A stretch of DNA of 37,388 nucleotides from an uncultured Chloroflexota bacterium (lineage in GTDB: Bacteria > Chloroflexota > Anaerolineae > Anaerolineales > Villigracilaceae). This document shows, piece by piece, positions 25,348 to 33,886 of the stretch; the stretch's first letter is position 1, and each line of letters starts with the position of its first letter. Where the stretch lies: positions 1 to 37,388 of the forward strand of contig CAADGT010000066.1 in the NCBI GenBank assembly GCA_900696595.1, in the 5' to 3' direction. The position numbers and the translations under genes are program-made. The notes beneath the pieces were generated by a model. It did not search any database. It saw only the letters and a list, made by a program, of their open reading frames with translations, and was not told the origin of the DNA.

Positions 25348-26304
25348 ATGAAATCATTAACCCGCCTGTTCCATCTGTTCATCGTTTGCGCCCTGTTTCT
25401 TGGCGCGTGCAACCTGCCTTCGGGAAAATCCGACGACGGCGCCGAAGTCAGCGGAACGTTCGCCGCGCAGACTGTGGAAGCGCTCCTGATGACCGCCACC
25501 GTCACCTCCACGAGCGCGCCCAGCGCCGCGCCCGCCACCAACACCCCCGCCCCGACGAACACCAACACACCCGCGCCCACCGCCACGCCGGTCTGCCCGC
25601 AGGCGCAATTCGTCACCGACGTCACCATCCCCGACGGGACTGAGATGAACCCCGGGCAAACCTTCACGAAAAAATGGCGCATCCGCAACACCGGCACCTG
25701 CGCCTGGAGCGGCTACAGCCTTGTGTTCGACAGCGGCGATTCCATGAGCGGGCCCGCCTCCCAGCCGATCGGCGCGGTCAACCCGGGGCAGGAAGTTGAC
25801 CTCGAAGTCAACCTGACCGCCCCTGCCTCAGCCGGAAACTATCGCGGATACTGGCGCATCGTTTCAAACAGCAATGTGCTTGTCCCCATGCTAAACGGCT
25901 ACCAGGGCAGGGCTTTTTACGTGGATATTAAGGTCAAAGCGCCCGCCGCCCCGACCGCCACCAACACGCCTGTGCCGCCCGCCTTTGCCGTGACCAGCGT
26001 GAATTACTCTCTTGGAACCTGGGGGGACGGCGTATCCACCATCAACTGTCCGCGCGTTACCGCCAGCATCACAACCAACGGCGCCGGAACCGTCACTTTC
26101 AAGTGGAAGAGACAGGATTCGCCCGGCGGCGGCGCAACCCAGACTTTGAATTTTGCCGCGGCTGGCACACAAAATGTCAACTACGACTGGCAACGCGGCT
26201 CCACCTGGGCGGGAACCGCCACCTGGGTGAGCGTTTACATCGAAACCCCGAACAACCAGGATTTTGCCCAATTCAACTTCAGCACAGCCTGCACCACACC
26301 GTAA
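25348..26304 (+). CDS. NBR1-Ig-like domain lipoprotein 1
   Basis: The product has 318 residues. A lipoprotein signal ends at LGAC (C21). A Ser/Pro/Thr linker (residues about 45-88) precedes an NBR1-type Ig-like domain at about 90-205 with VTIPDGTEMNPGQTFTKKWR, RNTGTCAWSGYSL and NYRGYWRI. Family members of this domain are found on bacterial surfaces, especially in Chloroflexota. A C-terminal beta domain (about 215-318) has no known family and includes two cysteines (NCPRV and FSTACTTP). It is probably an anchored extracytoplasmic binding protein. It is the first of three related genes in a row. Confidence 0.88.
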   Translation: MKSLTRLFHLFIVCALFLGACNLPSGKSDDGAEVSGTFAAQTVEALLMTATVTSTSAPSAAPATNTPAPTNTNTPAPTATPVCPQAQFVTDVTIPDGTEMNPGQTFTKKWRIRNTGTCAWSGYSLVFDSGDSMSGPASQPIGAVNPGQEVDLEVNLTAPASAGNYRGYWRIVSNSNVLVPMLNGYQGRAFYVDIKVKAPAAPTATNTPVPPAFAVTSVNYSLGTWGDGVSTINCPRVTASITTNGAGTVTFKWKRQDSPGGGATQTLNFAAAGTQNVNYDWQRGSTWAGTATWVSVYIETPNNQDFAQFNFSTACTTP

Positions 26305-26327
26305 AAATAATAATCCATTAATTCAAC

Positions 26328-26349
26328 AACGCCCGCGAAAGCGGGCGTT
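26328..26349 (+). terminator. Possible weak terminator
   Basis: AACGCCCGC and GCGGGCGTT pair around GAAA, a stable 9-bp stem with a tetraloop. The following sequence (CCCATTTAAC) lacks a T-run, so this may attenuate or protect the mRNA rather than terminate. Confidence 0.5.
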
Positions 26350-26361
26350 CCCATTTAACAG

Positions 26362-26367
26362 TATAAT
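26362..26367 (+). promoter_or_regulatory. Candidate -10 (TATAAT) of NBR1-Ig lipoprotein 2
   Basis: A perfect TATAAT lies 26 bases before the ATG at 26394. The -35 region is not recognisable. A GGAAG ribosome-binding site follows. It implies that lipoprotein 2 has its own promoter. Confidence 0.5.
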
Positions 26368-26393
26368 TTTCCGCGTATCACGAAAGGAAGAAA

Positions 26394-27356
26394 ATGCTCA
26401 AGAAAAAAATCAAAACCCTGATCGCGCTGACCTTTACCGTTTCGTCGCTCGTCACAGCCTGCGGCGGAAACGACCCCGAAGCGCAGGCGATCATCGAAAC
26501 CTCGGTCGCGCAGACCGTCGCCGCGCAGGCGCCCACCGGGGCGCCGGTCGCCGAAACGCCCGCCGCGACCCTCATCCCCACGCAGACCCCCTTCTCGCTC
26601 ACGCCGCTTCCCTCCCCCATCCCTTCGCCCACCTCCTTCACCCCCGCCGGCTCCCAGGCGCAATGCGCCAGCGCCAGCCTGCAAGATGAAGCCCCCGTGG
26701 ACGGAAAAATATTCAAACCGGGCGAGCAATTCATCAAGACCTGGTATGTCAAGAACACCAGCCCCTGCGTCTGGGACACCACCTACAAGATCGTCTTCTG
26801 GTCCGGCGACCTGCTCGGCGGCGGATACGTCTACCAACTGCCGCGCGTGACCGGACCCGGGCAGACCGTGCCGATCGAACTCGTCCTGACCACGCCCACC
26901 ACGCCCGGCACGTATAAATCCGAATGGAAACTCCAGACGCCCGACAAAATCAATTTCGGGGTCGGCTATCTCCAGGCGGCGCTTTACGCCGAGATCGTGG
27001 TCGCCGACCTGACCACCACCACAGCCATAGCCTACGACATCACCAGCGCCGAACTGGTCATCACCCGCGAACCAAAAACCGGCTGTCAGCCCGCCAACAT
27101 GGTCTACACGGCCAATGTCTCCATCACCACCAACGGCCCGCTCAAAGTTAAATATCGAATTTACCAGCAGGACGGCAATAACGGCAGCGCGTATAAATTC
27201 GAACTCAAAGAAGCCGGAACCTATAAAAATTCGGATCACGTTTGGAAACTGGGACGCGCCGCATCGCAAAACAGCAACCGTTGGATGCAAATTGTCATCC
27301 TTGAACCCTTCTATCGGGAATACGCCAGAGTCCCGTTCGAGTTCTACTGCCCATAG
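26394..27356 (+). CDS. NBR1-Ig-like domain lipoprotein 2
   Basis: The 320-residue product has a lipobox LVTAC (C23), a Pro/Thr-rich linker to about residue 85 (TPFSLTPLPSPIPSPTSF), and an NBR1-type Ig-like domain at about 95-200 (DEAPVDGKIFKPGEQFIKTW, NTSPCVWDTTYKIVF, GTYKSEWKLQTPD). The C-terminal region (about 215-320) is a second beta domain that shares only the general plan with the neighbouring lipoproteins, including SITTNGPLKVKYRIYQQDG. This corresponds to SITTNGAGTVTFKWKRQDS of lipoprotein 1, so the C-terminal domains of 1 and 2 are related. It is likely to be a surface binding protein. Confidence 0.87.
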   Translation: MLKKKIKTLIALTFTVSSLVTACGGNDPEAQAIIETSVAQTVAAQAPTGAPVAETPAATLIPTQTPFSLTPLPSPIPSPTSFTPAGSQAQCASASLQDEAPVDGKIFKPGEQFIKTWYVKNTSPCVWDTTYKIVFWSGDLLGGGYVYQLPRVTGPGQTVPIELVLTTPTTPGTYKSEWKLQTPDKINFGVGYLQAALYAEIVVADLTTTTAIAYDITSAELVITREPKTGCQPANMVYTANVSITTNGPLKVKYRIYQQDGNNGSAYKFELKEAGTYKNSDHVWKLGRAASQNSNRWMQIVILEPFYREYARVPFEFYCP

Positions 27357-27375
27357 GCGCATCCAACGCTTCACT

Positions 27376-27402
27376 GAAACCGGCGCAAGCCGGTTTCTTT
27401 TT
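27376..27402 (+). terminator. Rho-independent terminator
   Basis: GAAACCGGC and GCCGGTTTC pair perfectly around GCAA, followed by TTTTT. It separates lipoproteins 2 and 3. Confidence 0.85.
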
Positions 27403-27452
27403 GGGAACTTGTTCGCAATCCGCTGCGTCTTAAACAGACGATTGGAGGAAGC

Positions 27453-28706
27453 ATGTCCAGAAAATTTTCGCCGTTTATCGCCCTGATCGCGGGTTTATTG
27501 ACCGTTCAACTTGCCTGCAACCTTCCAGCGGACGCTTCGACCCCGGACCCCTTCGCCACCCTGAACGGACTCTACACCGCTTCGGCTCAGACCCTGGCCG
27601 CAGCCGGCACCTCGACCCCAGGCTTGCCCCCGCCGACGGTGGTGACTCTGGCAGGCTCGCCCACAGCCACGAATCCGCCTGTGACGCTGTCGCCCGCTCC
27701 CGTGTCCCGCTGTGATGCGGCAGAATTCCTCGCGGATGTCACCTACCCCGACGGCAGCCTCGTCCCGCGCAACACCACCTTCGTCAAGATCTGGCGCATC
27801 CGCAACGTGGGGACTTGCGCATGGTCAACCGCATATTCCATCGCCTTCGCCAGCGGAGACGCCATGAGCGCGCCCACATCGGTTGCCATGCCTGGAAGCG
27901 TCGCGCCCGGACAATACATCGAAATTCCAGTCACGATGAAATCGCCCGGCACGGATGGGAAGTATCGCGGCTATTGGAAGTTGCGCAACGCATCCGGCGG
28001 CTACTTTGGCATCGGCGCGGCGGCGGATACCGCCTTTTGGGTGGACATCCGCGTGACGGGACCGTCGTTCGTGGCGTACAACTTCGCCGATAATTACTGC
28101 GCGGCGGATTGGACAAGCGGCGCGGGCAACCTGCCCTGCCCCGGCGCAAACGGCGACGCCAACGGATACATCATCCGCCTGAACGCGCCGGTGATGGAGA
28201 ACGGCGTGACCGAGGACGAGCCGGGCTTGCTGATGGTCCCGCAGGACGTCAACAACGGTTACATCAGCGCGCAATTTCCGTCCATTAGCGTCCAGGCGGG
28301 CGACCGCTTCCGCACTATCGTCAACTGCCAGCGCGGCGCGAACAATTGCAACGTCGTCTTCCGTTTGGATTATCTGAACAACGGCGTGATCAAAACCTTC
28401 GCCAGTTGGGCGGAGGTCTATGAAGGCAAATATTATCCGGTGGACCTCGACTTGAGTTCCCTCAAAGGCGAGACGTTGAAGTTCATTTTGGTCGTCCATG
28501 CGAACGGCGGCAACAACCAGGACCTTGCCATCTGGCTCAATCCGCACATCGTCCGGCAGGGAGACCCGCCCACGCCGACAAACACGCCGACCGCGACCGC
28601 CACGTTCACGCCGACGCTGACCTTCACGCCCACTCAAACATTTACGCCCACGTTCACTCCAACGGCGACCGCCACTGAAACGCCCAGCAGTACGCCAACG
28701 CCGTAA
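27453..28706 (+). CDS. NBR1-Ig-like domain lipoprotein 3 with C-terminal beta domain and Pro/Thr tail
   Basis: The 417-residue product has lipobox VQLAC (C22), a Thr/Pro linker, and an NBR1-Ig-like domain from about residue 88 to 205 (VTYPDGSLVPRNTTFVKIWR, RNVGTCAWSTAYSIAF, GKYRGYWKLRNASGGYFGIG). A separate beta domain at about 210-372 (YNFADNYCAADWTSGAGNLP, ANNCNVVFRLDYL, ILVVHANGGNNQDLAIW) looks like a carbohydrate-binding-module-like jelly roll, but I cannot name the family. The end is about 45 residues of Pro/Thr repeats (TPTNTPTATATFTPT) instead of a domain. The AGGAAG ribosome-binding site precedes the ATG. This is the most divergent of the trio. Confidence 0.87.
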   Translation: MSRKFSPFIALIAGLLTVQLACNLPADASTPDPFATLNGLYTASAQTLAAAGTSTPGLPPPTVVTLAGSPTATNPPVTLSPAPVSRCDAAEFLADVTYPDGSLVPRNTTFVKIWRIRNVGTCAWSTAYSIAFASGDAMSAPTSVAMPGSVAPGQYIEIPVTMKSPGTDGKYRGYWKLRNASGGYFGIGAAADTAFWVDIRVTGPSFVAYNFADNYCAADWTSGAGNLPCPGANGDANGYIIRLNAPVMENGVTEDEPGLLMVPQDVNNGYISAQFPSISVQAGDRFRTIVNCQRGANNCNVVFRLDYLNNGVIKTFASWAEVYEGKYYPVDLDLSSLKGETLKFILVVHANGGNNQDLAIWLNPHIVRQGDPPTPTNTPTATATFTPTLTFTPTQTFTPTFTPTATATETPSSTPTP

Positions 28707-28820
28707 ACACACTCTCTATCGTACGAATACAAATTGCTCCTGCGCCGAGGACGGCGGCGCGAGAATATCCAAGTATGGTGGAGAACAAAGACACAAAAGC
28801 GCCGCGCGTTTTGCGTTAGG

Positions 28821-29954
28821 TCACGGTCTTTTATCCAGCGTCACCGTAATATCCACCTGCTCGTCGCCGCGCAGGACGCGCAGAACGATTTCATCGCCGG
28901 GGCCCTTATTGGTGATGAGATATGCCAGCAGTTCGTCGAAACTGCGGACTTCGCGTCCGTCAATCGCGATGATCAGGTCGCCGCCCGCCAACAGCGAAGG
29001 AATCTCTGTGGGCGTCTCCCCAGCCCGAATTCCAGCCCGATCCGCCGGTCCACCGGGGACAACCGCAGTCACATACGCGCCGGTAAACTGGGTTAATCCA
29101 AGCGTTTTGACCTCTGTCAATGTCAACGAACTGGCGGAAGAAACGCCAAGATAGGGATAATCATATTTGCCGTTCTCGATCAACGCAGGAGCGACGCGCT
29201 TGATGATGTTGACCGAGATCGCAAAACCGATGCCGGAGTTGACCGGCTCCCCCGCGTTGTTCTGGCTGAAAGTGCGAATGGCGCGGTTGACGCCGATCAC
29301 TTCGCCGCGAATGTTAAACAGCGGTCCGCCCGAGTTGCCGGGGTTGATGGCCGCGTCGGTCTGAATGATGTCGCCTGCTGTGAAGAACGAGCCTTGCGGG
29401 CTGGCGTGTTCCGAATCCAGCGTGCGCCCCAGGGCCGAGATGATGCCCACCGTCATGGTGCTTTCCAGCCCAAAGGGGTTGCCGATGGCGACGACCGTCT
29501 GACCCACTTTCAGCGCGGATGAATCGCCCAGCGGCAGGGGATGCAATTCCTCCGCCGGCGTATCCTCCGCCTTGACGACTGCCAGGTCGGAATCCAGGTC
29601 AGAGCCGATCACCGTTCCAAACGCCATAAAACCGGAAGTAAAACGGATCTCCACCGTCTGCGCGCCTTCGATGACGTGATAATTTGTGATGATGTGACCC
29701 TGATCGTCGTACACAAAACCGGAACCCTGCCCGCTCTCCGTCAGGATCGCAACCACGCCGGGGCTGACATTCTCGAACAGCGCCGTCAGCGTCTCCTGCG
29801 CGGCCGGGTTGGACGAATCCGCAATCGGCGCGGGCAGGGTCGGCGCGGTTTGAACCGGCTGGGTCGCGCCCACCTCCGCCTGCGGAGCGCCGGAAAATTT
29901 GCAAGCCAGCGCGGCAAACGCCAGCATAATTACAACATGCCGAATCCATTTCAT
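28821..29954 (-). CDS. HtrA/DegP-like serine protease, lipoprotein with one PDZ domain
   Basis: The product has 377 residues from the ATG at 29954, which has a GGAG ribosome-binding site; an upstream TTG (29969) lacks one. A short signal ends at LALAC (C18), so the protease is tethered to the membrane. The trypsin-like domain (about 55-260) keeps the triad: H93 in ITNYHVIEG, D123 in DLDSDLAVVK, S208 in NPGNSGGPL. A PDZ domain covers about 275-370 (FTGAYVTAVVPGGPADRAGI). HtrA proteases degrade or refold damaged envelope proteins. It lies 68 bases downstream of the dnaJ-like gene on the same strand, so the two may be co-transcribed. Confidence 0.93.
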   Translation of the reverse strand: MKWIRHVVIMLAFAALACKFSGAPQAEVGATQPVQTAPTLPAPIADSSNPAAQETLTALFENVSPGVVAILTESGQGSGFVYDDQGHIITNYHVIEGAQTVEIRFTSGFMAFGTVIGSDLDSDLAVVKAEDTPAEELHPLPLGDSSALKVGQTVVAIGNPFGLESTMTVGIISALGRTLDSEHASPQGSFFTAGDIIQTDAAINPGNSGGPLFNIRGEVIGVNRAIRTFSQNNAGEPVNSGIGFAISVNIIKRVAPALIENGKYDYPYLGVSSASSLTLTEVKTLGLTQFTGAYVTAVVPGGPADRAGIRAGETPTEIPSLLAGGDLIIAIDGREVRSFDELLAYLITNKGPGDEIVLRVLRGDEQVDITVTLDKRP

Positions 29955-30022
29955 AGTACGCTCCTTCAATTCCTCTAAAGAATAAAAATCGCGCCGTCAG
30001 CGCGACGGCGATCAAACGCCCG

Positions 30023-30937
30023 CTAAAATTTTATGCGGGACGCTTCCTCGATCAATCCCCGCTGTTTCTCCGACAAATATTTCGGAACCTGAACCTTTAA
30101 TCGAACGTGCAGATCGCCGCGGACTTTCGCATCCTTCACGTTCGGCATTCCGCGCCCCGCCAGTCGAAAGACCTGCTCGGGCTGGGTTCCCGGCGGAATC
30201 CCCAGTTTGACCTTGCCGGTCGGCGTTTCCACCTCCACGTCGCCGCCGAGGATCAGGGTAAAAACGTCCACAACGGCTGTCGTAGTCAGCCTGCTTCCAT
30301 CACGTTCGAAGCGTTCATCCTCTTCGACCTGAATCAACAGATAGAGATCGCTTCCATCCGGACCCGCGCCTGCCACGCGCACCCGGGAGCCGGTCTTCAC
30401 CCCGGGCGGGATTCGGACGGTCAGTTTGCTTCCATTGGGTTTTTGCAACTGACGCGAAGTCCCCTCAAAAGATTCGCTGAAAGTGATCGTCGCTTCCTGC
30501 TCGTACCCCGGCGAATCGTACGCAAAAGGATTATTGCGCCCCTGCGAGCGCATCGCCTCCCCGAAGATCATGCGAAAGAAGTCGGAGAAGCCGCCCGTCG
30601 TCCCGCCGGAGCCGCCGAATATATCGTCCACGCCTCCGCGTTGACCGGCCGCCTGTTGTTGAAACCATTCGTCCCAGCGGAAATCGCCCGGTCTGCCGCC
30701 GCTGGAACGATAGTTGGAGTAGGCGCTGCCCAGCCGGTCATAATGCGCGCGCTTCTGCTCGTCGCTCAGAACCTGATAGGCTTCGTTGATCTCTTTGAAT
30801 TTCTCCTCCGCCTTTTTATCGCCCGGGTTCTTGTCGGGGTGATATTTCATGGCAAGTTTGCGATACGCCGCGCGAATCTCATCCGCGCTGGCTTTGCGCT
30901 CCACGCCGAGGGTTTTGTAGTAATCTTTGTAGTCCAT
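30023..30937 (-). CDS. DnaJ-family co-chaperone, CbpA type
   Basis: The 304-residue protein has a J domain at 1-70 with the HPD motif (33-35), followed by a Gly/Phe-rich part ([12 protein letters not shown] and [13 protein letters not shown]) and DnaJ C-terminal domains (about 150-300: [40 protein letters not shown]). The zinc-finger region is absent, as in CbpA and DjlA-type proteins. It stimulates DnaK ATPase activity. I chose [11 protein letters not shown] over a longer start that adds 33 unrelated residues. The first residues of that extension come from the upstream repeat-rich gap. Confidence 0.92.
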   Translation of the reverse strand: MDYKDYYKTLGVERKASADEIRAAYRKLAMKYHPDKNPGDKKAEEKFKEINEAYQVLSDEQKRAHYDRLGSAYSNYRSSGGRPGDFRWDEWFQQQAAGQRGGVDDIFGGSGGTTGGFSDFFRMIFGEAMRSQGRNNPFAYDSPGYEQEATITFSESFEGTSRQLQKPNGSKLTVRIPPGVKTGSRVRVAGAGPDGSDLYLLIQVEEDERFERDGSRLTTTAVVDVFTLILGGDVEVETPTGKVKLGIPPGTQPEQVFRLAGRGMPNVKDAKVRGDLHVRLKVQVPKYLSEKQRGLIEEASRIKF

Positions 30938-31037
30938 CCTTCTATTTTCATCCCGTCGGCGGGAAGGGTCAAGCGCATAAACCTCGCGCTTACATAACTC
31001 TAACCTATCTCTCGCCGCGCAACGGGCGTTTTCCAAT

Positions 31038-31104
31038 GGACGTTATCGGAAATAAGTCGCAGCGCTTTTGTTGGGCGCAGATGAACGCGGATTTAGGCTG
31101 AAGA
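31038..31104. repeat. Dispersed palindromic repeat, copy 2 (half element)
   Basis: GGACGTTATCGGAAATAAGT (31038-31057) plus C is identical to the reverse strand of 102-122. After it, CGCTTTTGTTGGGCGCAGAT and GAACGCGGATTTA continue in parallel with the element at 52-96 with several mismatches. Confidence 0.8.
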
Positions 31105-31110
31105 TTTTTC

Positions 31111-31163
31111 GCAGTACTGCAAACTTCAGTTTGCTCTCGCGCGGGCGCAAATTTAGTTTGCGG
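31111..31163. repeat. 'gcaaacttcagtttgc' repeat, copy 2
   Basis: GCAGTACTGCAAACTTCAGT and TTGC (31111-31134) and GCAAATTTAGTTTGCGG (31147-31163) belong to the family at 4117-4245 and 36904-36925. Each core can form a short hairpin. Confidence 0.75.
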
Positions 31164-31171
31164 TCTGATTA

Positions 31172-31294
31172 CCTTACACTCTTAAAATCAGGACGCGGAC
31201 GAGCGCTGAAAACGCGGATTCAAGGCATTTTTTCGGGCGTTTTGCCAAAAAAATCTGCGTTGCGTTTTCCGCGTCCTACAAACAAAGTGTAAGG
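31172..31294. repeat. MITE-like element with terminal inverted repeats
   Basis: The ends CCTTACACT (31172-31180) and AGTGTAAGG (31286-31294) are perfect inverted repeats, and AGGACGCGGA (31190-31199) is inverted at 31268-31277. The interior reads like the 'aaaacgcggatt' element at window start. The element is 123 bp and has no gene. The whole gap 30938-31364 consists of repeat copies of different families placed end to end. Confidence 0.78.
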
Positions 31295-31364
31295 GAATCA
31301 ATTTGCGGCGCGAAGCGCGCCATGGTACAGTACAGAACACATTTCCAAAATAGTCGAGGGCAGC

Positions 31365-31946
31365 ATGAAATCAATCTGTGTATTTTGCGGGTCTTCGGAC
31401 GCCGTTGCCGATGAATATAAAAAAGCGGCGTTCCAGACGGGCGCGGTTCTCGCGCGAAATGGGATTAGGCTGATCTACGGCGGCGGGAAGACAGGGTTGA
31501 TGGGACAGGTGGCGGACGGGTCTCTATCGGCGGGCGGCGAGACAGTCGGAATCACCATCCCTTCCATGAACACCGTCGCGCTGGGGCATACATCCCTCAC
31601 CCGCCTGGAGACCGTCCCTGATATGCACGCGCGCAAAGCCCGGATGCACGAACTGTCCGACGGTTATATTGCCCTGCCCGGCGGCTTTGGCACGCTGGAC
31701 GAACTTTTCGAGACCATCGCCTGGGCGCAAACCGGGGCGCACGAAAAACCCGTCGGGCTGCTGAACACAAAGAATTACTATGCCCCGCTGCTCGCCGTCA
31801 TGGATCATGCCGTGGCGGAGGGATTTGTCTTTCCAGAACACCGCCGGGCTATAGCGCTTGAAACCGACCCGCTGAAATTACTGGAATCCATGCGCGATTA
31901 CGAACACCCCCGCGAGGCGGTCAGGCGATGGATGAAGGAAGAATAA
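31365..31946 (+). CDS. LOG-family (TIGR00730) Rossmann-fold protein
   Basis: The 193-residue protein has SICVFCGSSDAVADEYKKAA at the N-terminus, IYGGGKTGLMGQVADG and the diagnostic PGGFGTLDE (105-113). Family members include LOG cytokinin-activating phosphoribohydrolases, which release the free base from nucleoside 5'-monophosphates; other bacterial members have nucleotide pyrophosphatase-type activity. RHEL-type residues appear as KARMHELSDG. It sits next to a repeat-filled gap and converges on map. The short region 31947-32007 shows no terminator. Confidence 0.92.
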   Translation: MKSICVFCGSSDAVADEYKKAAFQTGAVLARNGIRLIYGGGKTGLMGQVADGSLSAGGETVGITIPSMNTVALGHTSLTRLETVPDMHARKARMHELSDGYIALPGGFGTLDELFETIAWAQTGAHEKPVGLLNTKNYYAPLLAVMDHAVAEGFVFPEHRRAIALETDPLKLLESMRDYEHPREAVRRWMKEE

Positions 31947-32007
31947 GACGATTGGCGATTTTCGTCTCGCCCGCCCCAATTACGGATTACGCATCGCGAA
32001 GCGCGCT

Positions 32008-32754
32008 TCACGGCAGGGTCAAAATGATCGGGTCGCCTTTGGTGACGATGACTGTATGCTCGAATTGGGCGGCAATTGTGTTGTCAACGGTCTTCAATGA
32101 CCAGCCGTCCGACTTTTCGACGACGCGTCCCTTCCCTGTGGTGAGAAACGGCTCGATGGCGAGGACCAATCCGTTATCCATGATGCGGCGGTCGTCGGGC
32201 TTGTGAAAATTGTAGACGGAGGCGGGCTTGTCGTGCAGTTGACGCCCGATGCCGTGTCCGGTCAGATCGAAGATTGGGTTGTAACCGCGCTTTGCGGCTT
32301 CCTGCTGAACTGTTTTACCGATCAGATTCAGCGGTTTGCCCGCGCGGACGACGGTCAATACCTTGTCCAACGCGGCTTTGGCGGTCCCCAGCAATTTATC
32401 ATATTCCGGTTTGGATTTACCCACCGCCATCGAAGCGCCGGTGTCGCTGAAATAACCGCCCAATTCGGCGGAGACGTCTATGTTAATCAGATCGCCGTCC
32501 TTGATCGCATAATCGCCGGGAACGCCGTGCGCGATGACCGGCGCAATGCTGATGCACGTCCCGCCGGGGAAGTTGTACATGGCTCGCGGCGCGGAAGTTG
32601 CGCCTTCCTTCTTCAAGAACTCCTCGCCGATCTGATCCAACTCAAGCGTGGTCATGCCGGGACGGACGCTTTTCATCATCAACTGCATGGCTTGGGCGCA
32701 GACTCTTCCCGCGGCTCTCAGCCCTTTGATATCTTTTTCTTCGTTGGCGGTCAT
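32008..32754 (-). CDS. map: Methionine aminopeptidase type I
   Basis: The 248-residue enzyme removes initiator methionine from nascent proteins. The pita-bread fold landmarks are present: VIAHGVPGDYAI, LINIDVSAELGGYFSDTGAS (two metal-binding Asp), GHGIGRQLHDKP (His), LAIEPF (Glu) and AQFEHTVIV (Glu). All five metal ligands are visible. The length is that of the short type Ia enzymes, without an N-terminal extension. Its ATG overlaps the stop of the ClbS-like gene (32751-32754), so it is the third gene of the tmk operon. The neighbouring secY/adk context common in other bacteria is absent. Confidence 0.95.
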   Translation of the reverse strand: MTANEEKDIKGLRAAGRVCAQAMQLMMKSVRPGMTTLELDQIGEEFLKKEGATSAPRAMYNFPGGTCISIAPVIAHGVPGDYAIKDGDLINIDVSAELGGYFSDTGASMAVGKSKPEYDKLLGTAKAALDKVLTVVRAGKPLNLIGKTVQQEAAKRGYNPIFDLTGHGIGRQLHDKPASVYNFHKPDDRRIMDNGLVLAIEPFLTTGKGRVVEKSDGWSLKTVDNTIAAQFEHTVIVTKGDPIILTLP

Positions 32755-33248
32755 TTAATTCCTTTTTCGATGGTCTCGCGGTGTTCCTGAAAATGTTCCG
32801 TCGTGTCGCCCAACACCCACAGCATGAGCGGATCGGGGTTATCCGGGCGGCGCGGCTTCAATAAATCCTCAAACGGAGTCGCGTTCAGTTTCTTCGTAAG
32901 CAATCCATACACGCGCTTCAAGTGATCCATCACTTCCGCCCGCGCACGGCTCCGGTTGCGCTCGAACAGAATTGAGTTGACCGCTTCCACGCTCCACTCG
33001 GGCAGTTCCGCCTGCGAAACGCCGACGACATCGTAATATGGGCGATTGTCCATGTGATAACCCATCAGGATGTTCATCCATTCCGTGAGGTGGGCAAGGT
33101 TATCCTTGGGCGTCCAGCCGCCCTCATCGGGCGCGGACATTTGCCCGTCGGTCAGCGAGTCGGCGAGGGCGATCAGCAGTTTCCATTCGCGCTCGATGGC
33201 GGACATCAATTCCTGTTTGTTTCCGGGCATCCATTGTTCGTCGGTCAT
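32751..33248 (-). CDS. ClbS/DfsB-like four-helix protein (DUF1706 type)
   Basis: The 165-residue protein has MSAIEREWKLLIALADSLTD, GWTPKDNLAHLTEWMNILMG and LWVLGDTTEHFQEHRETI. The spacing of the His and Glu residues is like the DinB-related ClbS/DfsB family; the 'HLTEWM' and 'EHFQEH' helices hold the usual putative metal or substrate site. Known members act against colibactin or other electrophiles, but most are uncharacterised. The start at 33248 lies 13 bases after the tmk stop, and its stop overlaps the map ATG. Role in this operon is unclear. Confidence 0.78.
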   Translation of the reverse strand: MTDEQWMPGNKQELMSAIEREWKLLIALADSLTDGQMSAPDEGGWTPKDNLAHLTEWMNILMGYHMDNRPYYDVVGVSQAELPEWSVEAVNSILFERNRSRARAEVMDHLKRVYGLLTKKLNATPFEDLLKPRRPDNPDPLMLWVLGDTTEHFQEHRETIEKGIK

Positions 33249-33261
33249 AAATTACTCCTTG

Positions 33262-33879
33262 TTATTTTTTTGTTAACCGCGCAAGGATCACGTCCCTCAA
33301 CTCCGCCTGCACGGACTCCCATGCCTGCTCCGAGTTGACGACCGCCCACCTCTTTGGATCGGCTTTGACCATTTCCAAATACCCCGCGCGGACTCTGCGA
33401 TGAAACTCAACCGTGTACGCGTCCAGCCGATTCCATTCATTATTGCTTTTCTTTCTGCCCAACCCCACCTCCACGTCCAAATCGAGCAAGATCGTCAAGT
33501 CGGGGGTCAAGCCGCCGGTGGCATATTTGACCAAGGCGCGGATGTCATCCAAATTTTGCTGATGCCCGTATCCTTGATAGGCAATCGTCGAATCGTAATA
33601 ACGATCTGAAATGACAATTTCCCCGTCTGCAAGGCGCGGCTTGACGACCTGCTCCACGATCTGCGCGCGCGCCGCCTGATAGAGCAAAGTCTCCGTGCGC
33701 GGATGCATCTCCGCGTTCTTCATATCATGCAACACATCGCGGATCTGCTCGCTGATGGACGTCCCGCCGGGTTCGCGGGTGGGGAAGACGGTATAACCCT
33801 TCTCGCGTAAAAATTCAACAAGGTGGGGAATGTGGGAGGTTTTGCCCGAACCTTCGGGTCCTTCGAGGGTGATGAACAT
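33262..33879 (-). CDS. tmk: Thymidylate kinase
   Basis: The 205-residue enzyme phosphorylates dTMP to dTDP. It has a P-loop GPEGSGKT (7-14), TREPGGTSISEQIRDVLHD, ISDRYYDSTIAYQGYG and LDLDVEVGLGRKK. I start at MFITLEGPEG; an upstream in-frame ATG adds 13 residues (MFTCPLISFILPI) over the promoter. On this strand a -10-like TATACT ends 7 bases before the ATG, so translation may be leaderless. It is first in the tmk, ClbS-like, map operon. The lid-type residues (E.coli type II, K at LGRKK) are not resolved here. Confidence 0.94.
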   Translation of the reverse strand: MFITLEGPEGSGKTSHIPHLVEFLREKGYTVFPTREPGGTSISEQIRDVLHDMKNAEMHPRTETLLYQAARAQIVEQVVKPRLADGEIVISDRYYDSTIAYQGYGHQQNLDDIRALVKYATGGLTPDLTILLDLDVEVGLGRKKSNNEWNRLDAYTVEFHRRVRAGYLEMVKADPKRWAVVNSEQAWESVQAELRDVILARLTKK

Positions 33880-33886
33880 GATGGGA

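Noticed and set aside
31068..31292. 74-residue ORF on the plus strand
   Set aside because: It runs entirely through repeat families and ends in a MITE-like element; no coding signal.
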